A stretch of DNA of 64,000 nt, from the NCBI RefSeq assembly GCF_000373565.1, contig NZ_KB891810.1, positions 1 to 64,000 of the forward strand, given 5' to 3'. The notes under the pieces were generated by a model, which ran no database searches, had not been told where the DNA came from, and was given only the letters and a program-made list of their open reading frames with translations. This DNA comes from Streptomyces sp. HmicA12. GTDB taxonomy: Bacteria > Actinomycetota > Actinomycetes > Streptomycetales > Streptomycetaceae. Below, in pieces: positions 1 to 7,509 of this stretch; positions within the stretch are counted from its first letter, which is position 1; every line of letters begins with the position of its first letter. A program made the translations under genes and the position numbers.

Positions 1-420
1 ATCAACATATCTGGCGTTGATTTTTGGCACGCTGTTGAGTTCTCAAGGAACGGACGCTTGCTTTGTACTCACCCTCTCGGGCTTTCCTCCGGGCGCTTCC
101 CTTCGGTATTTCGTGTTTCCGACTCTATCAGACCGTTTTACCGGCCGATTTCCTCGGGGTTCTGCTTCGCTTTCCGGCCTTTCGGCTTTCCGGCGAGTCC
201 GACTCTATCAGATCCTTTCGGGCCTGATTCCCAGTCAGCGGGGCTTGTCTTCCCGGCTGTTGGGCCGTTCCGACGAGTGAGACTTTAGCGGAATCTCGGC
301 TCCCGAGCTAATCGGGGTCCGGGCTCTCCGTTCTTTCGAACGGGGATTCCTCATTTCGCAAAAGCGCGCGCAAACAGCGTCACGACAGCACAGAAAGCAG
401 CAGTCGTTGTGCGTTTGAGT
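1..420 (-). promoter_or_regulatory. rRNA operon promoter and leader region
   Basis: Read on the minus strand, positions 60-1 contain CTTGAGAACTCAACAGCGTG followed by the segment ending in GATATGTTGAT, which I recognise as the pre-16S leader of Streptomyces rRNA operons. Upstream, the motif CTGATAGAGTC occurs twice, with TAGAGT -10 boxes at 127-122 and 207-202, and a related TAAAGT box lies at 287-282. The three boxes are exactly 80 bp apart, as expected for tandem rrn promoters. The 16S gene itself must lie left of position 1. The short ORFs here have no coding character. No other gene is seen in 1-552. Confidence 0.85.
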
Positions 421-552
421 GGGTCTTGCGGAATGGCTGTCCGGGGACCGACCGGGGTCGGCGCTCACGTCGGACAACTCGGAGAACAGTACGGATCCGC
501 CCGGGGCGTGTCAACTGCGTGCCCCGGGCCCGGAGGTCCGGTGAGTGTCCGG

Positions 553-1365
553 TCAGCTGTTGTTGCCGGAGGCCAGGGCGCGGCTGCGGTCGCGGGCCGC
601 TTCGAGGGCGGCGATGAGGGCGGCTCGTACGCCGTGGTTCTCGAGTTCGCGGATCGCGTTGATGGTCGTACCGGCCGGGGAGGTGACGTTCTCGCGGAGC
701 TTCACCGGGTGTTCGCCGCTGTCGCGGAGCATCGTGGCCGCGCCGATGGCGGACTGGACGATGAGGTCGTGGGCCTTGTCGCGCGGGAGGCCGAGGAGGA
801 TGCCGGCGTCCGTCATGGCTTCGACCAAGTAGAAAAAGTAGGCGGGGCCCGAGCCGGAGAGTGCCGTGCAGGCGTCCTGTTGGGTCTCCGGGACGCGGAG
901 GGTCTTGCCGACCGAGCCGAAAATGTCCTCGGCGTGCGCCAGGTGGGCCTCCGTGGCGTGGGTGCCCGCCGAGATGACCGACATCGCCTCGTCGACCAGG
1001 GCCGGGGTGTTCGTCATGACGCGGACCACCGGGGTGCCGGGCGGGAGCTTCTCCTCGAAGAACGTCGTGGGGATGCCGGCCGCGCCGCTGATGACCAGGC
1101 GGTCCGCCGGGACGTGGGGGGCCAGTTCCGTGAGGAGCGTGCCCATGTCCTGGGGCTTCACCGTCAGGATCAGGGTGTCGGCCTGCTTGGCCGCTTCCTG
1201 GTTCGTGACCGGGGTGACGCCGTGACGGCTGCGGAGTTCCTCGGCGCGCTCCGGGCGGCGGGCCGTGACCAGGAGGTCGGACGGGGCCCAGCCGCCGCGG
1301 ATCATTCCGCTGAGCAGGGCTTCACCGATCTTGCCTGTGCCGAGTACCGCGACCTTGTGGCTCAT
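553..1365 (-). CDS. proC: pyrroline-5-carboxylate reductase
   Basis: This 270-residue protein is the NAD(P)H-dependent enzyme of the last step of proline synthesis, reducing pyrroline-5-carboxylate in the cytoplasm. The N-terminus carries the Rossmann motif VLGTGKIGEALLSG, and the C-terminal half has the family signature around GSGPAYFFYLVEAM and the TVxGTA-like segment near AGTTINAIRELE. The length fits the family. The start is ATG 1365 behind GGAAGG; a longer frame to 1449 adds 28 low-complexity residues and lacks a better ribosome site. It lies downstream of the ABC exporter genes but is separated by a hairpin at 1453-1491, so it is probably a separate transcription unit. Confidence 0.95.
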   Translation of the reverse strand: MSHKVAVLGTGKIGEALLSGMIRGGWAPSDLLVTARRPERAEELRSRHGVTPVTNQEAAKQADTLILTVKPQDMGTLLTELAPHVPADRLVISGAAGIPTTFFEEKLPPGTPVVRVMTNTPALVDEAMSVISAGTHATEAHLAHAEDIFGSVGKTLRVPETQQDACTALSGSGPAYFFYLVEAMTDAGILLGLPRDKAHDLIVQSAIGAATMLRDSGEHPVKLRENVTSPAGTTINAIRELENHGVRAALIAALEAARDRSRALASGNNS

Positions 1366-1452
1366 GGGCGTGGGCCTTCCGTGTTGCGTCGTGCGTGCTG
1401 CGTACGTCCGTGTGCTGCGTCGTCCCGTTCTTTCATGGGGTTCCGGCATCCT

Positions 1453-1491
1453 CCCACCGGGGTGGCCGGGCGCCCCCCGGCGTCCGGTGGG
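1453..1491 (-). terminator. compound hairpin after ABC exporter genes
   Basis: CCCACCGG at 1453-1460 pairs with CCGGTGGG at 1484-1491, and an inner GCCGGG/CCCGGC stem stacks between them. It sits between the stop of the permease gene (1502) and proC on the same strand, so it is a candidate terminator. There is no clear U-run, which is common for Streptomyces terminators. Confidence 0.5.
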
Positions 1492-1501
1492 CGGACAGGG
1501 G

Positions 1502-2239
1502 TCAGGCCGTGCGGCGGCGCAGGGTGGCCGCGCCGAGGGCCAGGACCAGGAGGGCGCAGCCGGCGACGATCAGGGCGTCACGGACGTAGGTGGCGGTGAG
1601 GTCGGTGTGGCGCAGGACCTCGTTCATGCCGTCGACCGCGTACGACATGGGCAGGACGTTCGAGATCGCCTCCAGGGCCGGGTGCATCTGGTCGCGGGCG
1701 GTGAACAGGCCGCAGAGCAGGAGCTGGGGGAAGATCACCGCCGGCATGAACTGGACCGCCTGGAACTCCGATGCCGCGAAGGCGGAGACGAAGAGGCCGA
1801 GGGCCGTGCCGAGCAGGGCGTCGAGCAGGGCCACCAGGAGGAGGAGCCAGGCCGAGCCCGTGACGTTCAGGTCGAGGACCCAGAGGGCGAGGCCCGTGGC
1901 CAGGACCGACTGGACGACCGCGACCGTGCCGAAGGCGAGGGCGTAGCCCGCGATGAGGTCGCCCTTGCCGAGGGGCATGGCGAGCAGGCGTTCCAGGGTG
2001 CCGCTGGTGCGTTCGCGCAGGGTGGCGATGGAGGTCACCAGGAACATCGTGATGAGCGGGAAGATGCCGAGCAGCGAGGCGCCGATGGAGTTGAAGGTGC
2101 CGGGGCTGCCGTCGAAGACGTAGCGGAGCAGGAACAGCATCACACAGGGGACCAGGATCATGAGCGCGATCGAGCGCGGGTCGTGGCGGAGCTGGCGCAG
2201 GACGCGGGCGGCGGTGGCGGTGGTGCGGTACGTGTTCAT
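1502..2239 (-). CDS. ABC-2 type transporter permease
   Basis: This 245-residue integral membrane protein has about six hydrophobic segments: the pattern includes ALMILVPCVMLFLLRYV near residue 30, then LLGIFPLITMFLVTSIATL, GYALAFGTVAVVQSVL, LLLLVALLDALLGTALG and a C-terminal LIVAGCALLVLALG. The stretch ATLRERTSGTLERLLAMPL is the conserved cytoplasmic coupling loop of ABC-2 permeases (drug or antibiotic exporters). It follows the ATPase gene by 26 nt on the same strand, so the two form a classical two-gene exporter. The substrate cannot be told from sequence. Confidence 0.88.
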   Translation of the reverse strand: MNTYRTTATAARVLRQLRHDPRSIALMILVPCVMLFLLRYVFDGSPGTFNSIGASLLGIFPLITMFLVTSIATLRERTSGTLERLLAMPLGKGDLIAGYALAFGTVAVVQSVLATGLALWVLDLNVTGSAWLLLLVALLDALLGTALGLFVSAFAASEFQAVQFMPAVIFPQLLLCGLFTARDQMHPALEAISNVLPMSYAVDGMNEVLRHTDLTATYVRDALIVAGCALLVLALGAATLRRRTA

Positions 2240-2265
2240 GGCGGTCCGTCCCGGGGGCGGTGGGT

Positions 2266-3063
2266 TCAGTGGGCGGCGTTCGCCGCGTCGACCAGGTGGA
2301 GGAAGGCCTCCTCGACGGTGGGGCTCGCGGTGGCCGCGCGCAGGGCGTCGGGGGTGTCGTCGGCCAGGAGTTCGCCGTCGCGCATGAGGAGGAGGCGGTG
2401 GCAGCGCTCGGCCTCGTCCATGACGTGCGAGGAGATGAGGAGCGTCGTGCCGCGAGTGGCGGCGAGGTCGTGGAAGAGGCTCCAGAGGTCGCGGCGAAGG
2501 ACCGGGTCCAGGCCGACCGTGGGCTCGTCGAGGACCAGGAGTTCGGGGGTGCCGAGCAGCGCCACGGCGAGGGAGACGCGGCCGAGCTGGCCGCCGGAGA
2601 GGTTTCCGGCGAGGGCGTCCGCGTGGGAGGTGAGGTCCACGTCGGCGAGGACGCGGTCGACGTCCGTGCGGCGGCGCTCGGCGGCGGCCCGTCCGGGGTG
2701 GAGGATCGCGGCGAAGTAGTCCAGGTTCTGACGTACCGACAGGTCCAGGTAGACGGACGGGGCCTGGGTCACGTAGCCGACGCGGGAGCGCAGGGCGGGG
2801 TGACCGGCCGGGTGACCCAGGACCTGGAGCGTGCCGGTGACCTTGGCCTGGGTGCCGACCAGGGCGCGCATCAGCGTCGACTTGCCGCAGCCGGAAGGGC
2901 CGAGCAGGCCGGTGATCCGGCCGCGCGGGACCGTGAAGTCGAGGCCGCGCAGGACGGGGCGGGTGCCGCGGACGACGGTGAGTCCGGCGGCGTGGACGGC
3001 GGGATCGGCGGGGGCGGCGGAGGCCCGGGCGCCGGGACCCGGGGAGCCGGCCGGTTTATTCAT
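2266..3063 (-). CDS. ABC transporter ATP-binding protein (ABC-2 exporter)
   Basis: This 265-residue ATPase pairs with the permease immediately downstream. Visible motifs are Walker A GPSGCGKST, the signature LSGGQLGRVSLA, Walker B LLVLDEPTVGLDP and the switch histidine in LLISSHVMDEAERC. The N-terminal 35 residues before the nucleotide-binding domain are Ala/Pro-rich. The start is ATG 3063, or the in-frame GTG 3066 just before it. No ribosome site precedes either codon. A well-spaced -35/-10 pair ends about 6 nt upstream, so the message is probably leaderless. A 20-bp perfect palindrome covers the start codon, implying tight repression by a regulator not encoded next door. Confidence 0.92.
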   Translation of the reverse strand: MNKPAGSPGPGARASAAPADPAVHAAGLTVVRGTRPVLRGLDFTVPRGRITGLLGPSGCGKSTLMRALVGTQAKVTGTLQVLGHPAGHPALRSRVGYVTQAPSVYLDLSVRQNLDYFAAILHPGRAAAERRRTDVDRVLADVDLTSHADALAGNLSGGQLGRVSLAVALLGTPELLVLDEPTVGLDPVLRRDLWSLFHDLAATRGTTLLISSHVMDEAERCHRLLLMRDGELLADDTPDALRAATASPTVEEAFLHLVDAANAAH

Positions 3064-3101
3064 CACGTGATGAATATCTCGCTCACGGCAGGCGCCGTCA
3101 A
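3057..3101 (-). promoter_or_regulatory. promoter with 20-bp palindromic operator over start codon
   Basis: TATTCATCACGTGATGAATA at 3057-3076 is a perfect 20-bp palindrome. On the minus strand a -35 TTGACG (3101-3096), a 17-nt spacer and a -10 GATATT (3078-3073) end within it. The predicted start point coincides with GTG 3066 or ATG 3063. A dimeric repressor bound here would block both promoter escape and initiation of the exporter operon. Confidence 0.75.
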
Positions 3102-3205
3102 GGGCCGCCGGGCGCGTCGGCGTGCACGGCGGGACCGCCGAGCTGGGGATCTTCACCCGCATCGTGGACGGGCTCGATGTGCGGCGGGGGGAGGTACGGG
3201 GACGG

Positions 3206-4036
3206 TCAGCGGCGGCGGAGCACGGTGAGGTCCAGGGCGTACGCGTCCTCGATGGTGCCGTCGGGGAACAGGCGCAGGAGGTGGGCCCGTTCGTCGTCCA
3301 GGACCGGCTTCGCCCGCTCCTCGCCCATCACCACGAAGTACGAGCGGCTGGCGAGATGGGCCAGGTGCAGGTCGACCGGGATGCGGCGGGTCCAGTGCAG
3401 GCGGCGGAAGACGGGCGCGGCCGCCGGTTCGAGGCCCGGCTCGAGGTCCAGGGAGGTGATGATGCCGGCAGCGTCGGAGCTGACGCCGTGGCGGTGGTAG
3501 CCGGGCAGGCGGTCCTGGAGGCGGCGTTCCTGGGCCGCGGTCCATGCGACGTCCGGGTCGGGGACGTTCCACCACAGGGCGAGCGCGCCGCCCGGGCGCA
3601 GCACGCGCAGCGCCTCGGGGACCGAGCGGGCCGGGTCGGTCCAGTGCCAGGACTGGGCGTACGTGACGAGGTCGGCGGTCGCGTCGGCGAACGGGAGGGC
3701 GTCGCCGTAGGCGCGGACCAGGGGGACGCCGGGGAGGGTCGTGCGGAGTTGGGCGCCCATGCCGGGGCCCGGTTCGACAGCGATCACGTCGGCGCCGCGC
3801 TCGCGCAGCAGGGCGGTGGCGATGCCGGTGCCCGCGCCGACGTCGACGACCTTCTTCCCGCGCAGGGGCGTGCCCGCCAACTCCTCCACGGCGTCGAAGA
3901 GTTCGGGCGGATAGCTCGGGCGGGCCATGGCGTACTGGGCGGCGACCGCGTCGAAGGAGAGCGCGAAGTCGGCCGCCCGGGGCTCGGACGTCACGGGAGC
4001 CGGGGACTCGGGCGGGCGCAGGGTGTCGTCTGTCAT
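3206..4036 (-). CDS. class I SAM-dependent methyltransferase
   Basis: This 276-residue protein has the SAM-binding glycine motif VVDVGAGTGIATA at residues 63-75, followed by an acidic residue in VIAVEPGPGM and the post-motif segment DLVTYAQSWHWTDP typical of the Methyltransf_11 (UbiE/SmtA-like) fold. The N-terminal FDAVAAQYAMARPSYP is a common start of this subgroup. The substrate is unknown. It is transcribed toward the ABC exporter, 142 nt away, but the exporter has its own promoter. ATG 4036 has no obvious ribosome site, so translation may be leaderless. Confidence 0.85.
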   Translation of the reverse strand: MTDDTLRPPESPAPVTSEPRAADFALSFDAVAAQYAMARPSYPPELFDAVEELAGTPLRGKKVVDVGAGTGIATALLRERGADVIAVEPGPGMGAQLRTTLPGVPLVRAYGDALPFADATADLVTYAQSWHWTDPARSVPEALRVLRPGGALALWWNVPDPDVAWTAAQERRLQDRLPGYHRHGVSSDAAGIITSLDLEPGLEPAAAPVFRRLHWTRRIPVDLHLAHLASRSYFVVMGEERAKPVLDDERAHLLRLFPDGTIEDAYALDLTVLRRR

Positions 4037-4078
4037 GGCGCCATCGTGACGGTGCGTGGCCGCGCTGTCATGGGGTCG

Positions 4079-4606
4079 TCAGGCCTTGCGCTGCTTGCCG
4101 CCCGACTTCTTCCTGGCCGGGTTGCCGGTACGCCGGGTCGTGCGGCGTTCGTACTGCTCGCGCGCCGTCTCGTACTCCCGCCGCCGGAGCTTCTCGCCCG
4201 GGGCCTCGGTCAGGCAGCGCAGCGCCCACGCGACGAGGACGCCGACGAAGCCGATCGCGAGGAAGCCGCGCAGGGACGCCTGCTTCTCGGGGTCGGGGCG
4301 CTCGGAGAAGCCGCCCCAGGTGCGGCTGAACGCGAGGGCGCTGCAGATCGCGAACGCGGCGATGAGCAGGACGCTGACGAACGAGCCCACGTCGGCCATG
4401 GCCAGGCCCTGATAGGCGAAGCGCAGCACGAAGCAGCCCGCGGCCGCCAGGACCAGCGCGCCGATGCCGACGCCCGCGCGGCGCAGCGCGTACTGGCCGC
4501 TGTGGTCGACCCAGGTCGTGCCGAAGAAACGGATCTCTTCGGGGCGCGGGCCCGGGGTGGGGGTGCCGCTCAGGGGCGTGGTCGGGGTGCCGGTTTCGTC
4601 GCTCAC
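4079..4606 (-). CDS. conserved hypothetical membrane protein
   Basis: This 175-residue protein, starting at GTG 4606, has a Thr/Pro-rich N-terminus, three hydrophobic segments (about residues 50-68, 75-95 and 110-128) and a highly basic C-terminus (RRREYETAREQYERRTTRRTGN then KKSGGKQRKA). The basic tail suggests contact with nucleic acid or acidic lipid heads on the cytoplasmic side. I do not recognise a functional family. It is separated from the upstream SH3b gene by a strong terminator. Confidence 0.7.
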   Translation of the reverse strand: MSDETGTPTTPLSGTPTPGPRPEEIRFFGTTWVDHSGQYALRRAGVGIGALVLAAAGCFVLRFAYQGLAMADVGSFVSVLLIAAFAICSALAFSRTWGGFSERPDPEKQASLRGFLAIGFVGVLVAWALRCLTEAPGEKLRRREYETAREQYERRTTRRTGNPARKKSGGKQRKA

Positions 4607-4619
4607 GGGTCGATTATCA

Positions 4620-4654
4620 CCGGGACGGCCCCTGGGATGCGTGGGCCGTCCCGG
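4620..4654 (-). terminator. 12-bp stem terminator after SH3b gene
   Basis: CCGGGACGGCCC at 4620-4631 pairs perfectly with GGGCCGTCCCGG at 4643-4654 around an 11-nt loop. It lies between the stop of the SH3b protein gene (4676) and the start of the next minus-strand gene, 13 nt before GTG 4606. Confidence 0.75.
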
Positions 4655-4675
4655 CGGTCGGTGCGCGGCGCCGGA

Positions 4676-5029
4676 TCAGGCGCAGCGGGGAGCTACGTAG
4701 CCGTCACTGCCCGTCTTCACGTAGGCGTCGGAGACGTACTCGCCGACGCCGATGCTGTCCCAGATCTTGGTGGTCCCGTACGGGCCGGTGACCGTCGTGC
4801 CGGGCTTCTGGCAGAGGATCTGGACCCGCGCGCCGAGCGGCAGGGCGCGCACCACGCGGTACTGGGTGCCGGGGCCGCTGCGGACGTTCACGTTGTAGCC
4901 CGGGGCCACCGGGTAGGTGGCCGCGCTCGCCGTGCTCGCCGTGCTCGCCGCGCTCTCCACGCCTGCCGTGTTCTCTGCGTTCTCTGTGTTCCCTATGTTC
5001 TCTATGTGCTCTGTGTTCTCGATCGTCAT
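4676..5029 (-). CDS. SH3b-domain protein with tripeptide-repeat N-terminus
   Basis: This 117-residue protein has a C-terminal bacterial SH3 domain (about residues 40-117; NVNVRSGPGTQYRVVRALPLGARVQILCQ), the fold that often binds cell-wall peptides. Residues 3-36 are built of about eleven three-residue units (ENT, EHI, ENI, GNT, ENA, ENT, AGV, ESA, AST, AST, ASA) encoded by an imperfect 9-bp DNA repeat. No signal peptide is visible, which is odd for this domain; the two C-terminal cysteines (in LCQ and PRCA) may pair. ATG 5029 follows GGGGGAG at good spacing. It is divergent from the kinase gene across a 211-bp gap. Confidence 0.75.
   Translation of the reverse strand: MTIENTEHIENIGNTENAENTAGVESAASTASTASAATYPVAPGYNVNVRSGPGTQYRVVRALPLGARVQILCQKPGTTVTGPYGTTKIWDSIGVGEYVSDAYVKTGSDGYVAPRCA
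4925..5025 (-). repeat. imperfect 9-bp tandem repeat inside SH3b gene
   Basis: About eleven 9-bp units follow one another, drifting from TGCTCGCCG (4931-4949) to TTCTCTGTG/TTCTCTATG (4971-5015). The unit length keeps the reading frame and makes the tripeptide-repeat N-terminus. Confidence 0.75.
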
Positions 5030-5240
5030 GTCGGACTCCCCCGTTGAACCGGCCCTCGTTCAGTGTTCGTTGAGGACCTGTTGAAATCGCTGTGCTCAGC
5101 TGACTTCCGTACGCGCAGCCGTCGCACTCCGTCGAACGCGGAGGCTAGCAAGCACCGTCCGTCTCGTACGAAGCATCGACTAGGCTCCGTGCGTCGCGCG
5201 TGGCGGCACGGAATACACGACGACATCCACGGGGGTGGAC

Positions 5241-7499
5241 ATGCCGTCATGGCCGAACACCGGCTCCGGCACGGAAGCGGAGCGTCCGCACTATGCCGGG
5301 CGCTATCGCCTTGAGGAGCGCCTGGGTTCGGGCGGGATGGGGGTCGTGCACCTGGCCCGTTCCGCCGCCGGACTGCGGCTCGCGGTGAAGGTCGTGCACG
5401 CCGAGTTCGCGCGGGACCCCGAGTTCAGGGGGCGGTTCCGGCAGGAGGTGGCGGCCGCGCGGCAGGTCAGCGGGGCCTTCACCGCGTCGGTGGTGGACGC
5501 CGACCCGGACGCCGAACGCCCCTGGATGGCCACGCTGTTCATCCCCGGACCGACGCTCGCCGAGCATGTGAAGCGGAACGGGGCGCTGACCCCGGCGCAG
5601 CTGCGGCACGTCACCGCGGGGCTCGCCGAGGCGCTGCGCGACATCCACCGCGCGGGGGTCGTGCACCGCGATCTGAAGCCCAGCAATGTGCTGCTCGCCG
5701 AGGACACTCCCAAGGTCATCGACTTCGGTATCTCGCGGCCGAAGAACAGTGAACTGCGCACCGAGACCGGCAAGTTGATCGGGACGCCGCCGTTCATGGC
5801 TCCCGAGCAGTTCCGGCGGCCCCGGGAGGTCGGTCCGGCCGCCGATGTGTTCGCACTGGGTTCCCTGCTGGTGCACGCGGCGACCGGGCGCGGGCCGTTC
5901 GACTCCGACAGCCCGTACCTGGTCGCGTACCAGGTGGTGCACGACGAGCCGGACGTGACCGGGGTTCCCGACGAGCTGGCGCCACTGATCCTGCGCTGCC
6001 TCGCCAAGGAGCCGGAGGACCGGCCCACGCCCGACGGGATCATGGCCGAGCTGCGGCGCGTATCGGCGCGGTACGACACCCAGTCGTTCGCGTCCGGGGG
6101 CTTCGGATCCGGAGCCCCCGAATCCGAAGCCCCCGAGCCCGGGGATCACGAATCGGAGGGCCCCGGGGACTCCGCATCCGGGGCAAGTCCTTCGCCCGAG
6201 GCGTTCATCCCGGAGCAGCGGAAGCCTTCCGAGCCACCGGCCGAAGAGCTCATCTCGCCCGTGGAGGAGGGGAGTTCACGCGCCGAGGGCGGCGTGTGGG
6301 CCCGGACCCGGCCGCGCCGCCGCCCTGTCGTCGCGGCCGTGGCGGGAGTGCTGGCGCTCGGCGGCGTCCTCGCGCTCACCTCGACGCTCCTGCCCGGCAC
6401 CGACGACGGCACCGGTAACGGGACCGGCGCCGGCGCCGCGCAGACCGCTTCGCCCAGCGCCTTCCACGCCTGGCACAGCCCGCTCGGCGACGAGGCCGCG
6501 CCCACCTGCTCGTACGGGAACGGGTCCCTGCACTGCGCCCTGCCCGGTGTGCTCGCCGCGTCCGTGGATCCCCGCGACGGCACGGTGCGGTGGCGGCGCC
6601 CGGCGAGCGGGAGCGGGGGCGGAAGTGCCCCGGCGCCGGTGCTGTCCGGCGGCGCGGTGCTCGCGCTCGACCCCGACACGTCCCGGCTGCGGGCGCTCGA
6701 CCCCGACACCGGCGGGACGCTGTGGTCGATGGACGTCTCGGCGTACCGGGGCGAGGTGCAGCCCGTGGCCGACAAGGTGATCCTGGCCGCGCCCGACGGC
6801 ACGCTGACCGCGGTCGACGGAGCGACGGGCGAGCGGCTGTGGCGGCACGGTCTCGGGGCGGCCGGGCCCGGGCTCAGCTACGTCGGCGGAGACCTCGCCT
6901 ATGCCGTCACCCTGGCATCCGACGGGGTGAACACCCAGGTCAGCGCGGTGGATCCGGAGACGGGAGCCGTCCGATGGCAGCGGAGGGCGACGGACACGGC
7001 GACCCCGATCGGGGTCGCCGACGGGCTGCTCTGGTGCACGCAGCGGAACGCGACGAGCGCGACCGTGGCCCTCGTCGGCCGCCGGCTCTCGGACGGCACC
7101 GTCACCCGCCGGGTGCGGCTGGACCTGCCGCTGCCCGGGGCGACGGCGACACTGCGCGACGGCACGGTCTATCTGCTCGCCGAGGGCGGGGCGCTGGTCG
7201 CGCAGGACCTGACGACCGGCCGGCAGCGGTGGCGGTCGGAGACGTCCGTGAGCCGCGGGTCGGCGCCGGCCGTCGACGACGAGGGGCGGGTGTACGTGAT
7301 GACACCGGACGGGCGGCTGCTCGCGCTGAGCCCGCGCACGGGCACCCTCGTCGGGCAGACCGCCCCGCGCCCCTCACCCCGCTCCGACCACCTCGTCATC
7401 GACCTGGCGGCGCCTGTGGTGGCCGGCGGGAAGGTCTACGGGAGCGCGCCCGACGGGAGTGTCTTCGGGGTGGACGGAAGCCACCCCGAAGACTGGTGA
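5241..7499 (+). CDS. membrane Ser/Thr protein kinase with PQQ-type beta-propeller
   Basis: This receptor-like Hanks-type kinase of 752 residues has a complete N-terminal kinase domain: glycine loop GSGGMG at 29-34, ATP-anchoring Lys50, catalytic HRDLKPSN with Asp144, DFG Asp161 and an APEQ P+1 loop. A Ser/Pro/Glu-rich linker leads to a single membrane helix at about 363-385. The extracellular part (390-752) consists of PQQ-like propeller blades with repeated patterns such as VDPETGAVRWQR and LDPDTGGTLWS, a probable ligand or wall sensor. ATG 5241 is preferred over GTG 5235 because GGGGG lies just upstream of it. It converges on ilvD, and a terminator-like hairpin is embedded in its last codons. 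Confidence 0.92.
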   Translation: MPSWPNTGSGTEAERPHYAGRYRLEERLGSGGMGVVHLARSAAGLRLAVKVVHAEFARDPEFRGRFRQEVAAARQVSGAFTASVVDADPDAERPWMATLFIPGPTLAEHVKRNGALTPAQLRHVTAGLAEALRDIHRAGVVHRDLKPSNVLLAEDTPKVIDFGISRPKNSELRTETGKLIGTPPFMAPEQFRRPREVGPAADVFALGSLLVHAATGRGPFDSDSPYLVAYQVVHDEPDVTGVPDELAPLILRCLAKEPEDRPTPDGIMAELRRVSARYDTQSFASGGFGSGAPESEAPEPGDHESEGPGDSASGASPSPEAFIPEQRKPSEPPAEELISPVEEGSSRAEGGVWARTRPRRRPVVAAVAGVLALGGVLALTSTLLPGTDDGTGNGTGAGAAQTASPSAFHAWHSPLGDEAAPTCSYGNGSLHCALPGVLAASVDPRDGTVRWRRPASGSGGGSAPAPVLSGGAVLALDPDTSRLRALDPDTGGTLWSMDVSAYRGEVQPVADKVILAAPDGTLTAVDGATGERLWRHGLGAAGPGLSYVGGDLAYAVTLASDGVNTQVSAVDPETGAVRWQRRATDTATPIGVADGLLWCTQRNATSATVALVGRRLSDGTVTRRVRLDLPLPGATATLRDGTVYLLAEGGALVAQDLTTGRQRWRSETSVSRGSAPAVDDEGRVYVMTPDGRLLALSPRTGTLVGQTAPRPSPRSDHLVIDLAAPVVAGGKVYGSAPDGSVFGVDGSHPEDW
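7461..7493. terminator. 13-bp hairpin in the last codons of the kinase gene
   Basis: GTCTTCGGGGTGG at 7461-7473 pairs perfectly with CCACCCCGAAGAC at 7481-7493 around a 7-nt loop. It ends 3 nt before the kinase stop codon and only 17 nt from the ilvD stop, so it can serve as a two-way terminator for this convergent pair although it encodes protein. Confidence 0.7.
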
Positions 7500-7509
7500 G
7501 GCCCGGGTA

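Noticed and set aside
17..477. Short ORFs on both strands at the left edge
   Set aside because: They lie in the rRNA promoter/leader region, lack ribosome sites and codon bias.
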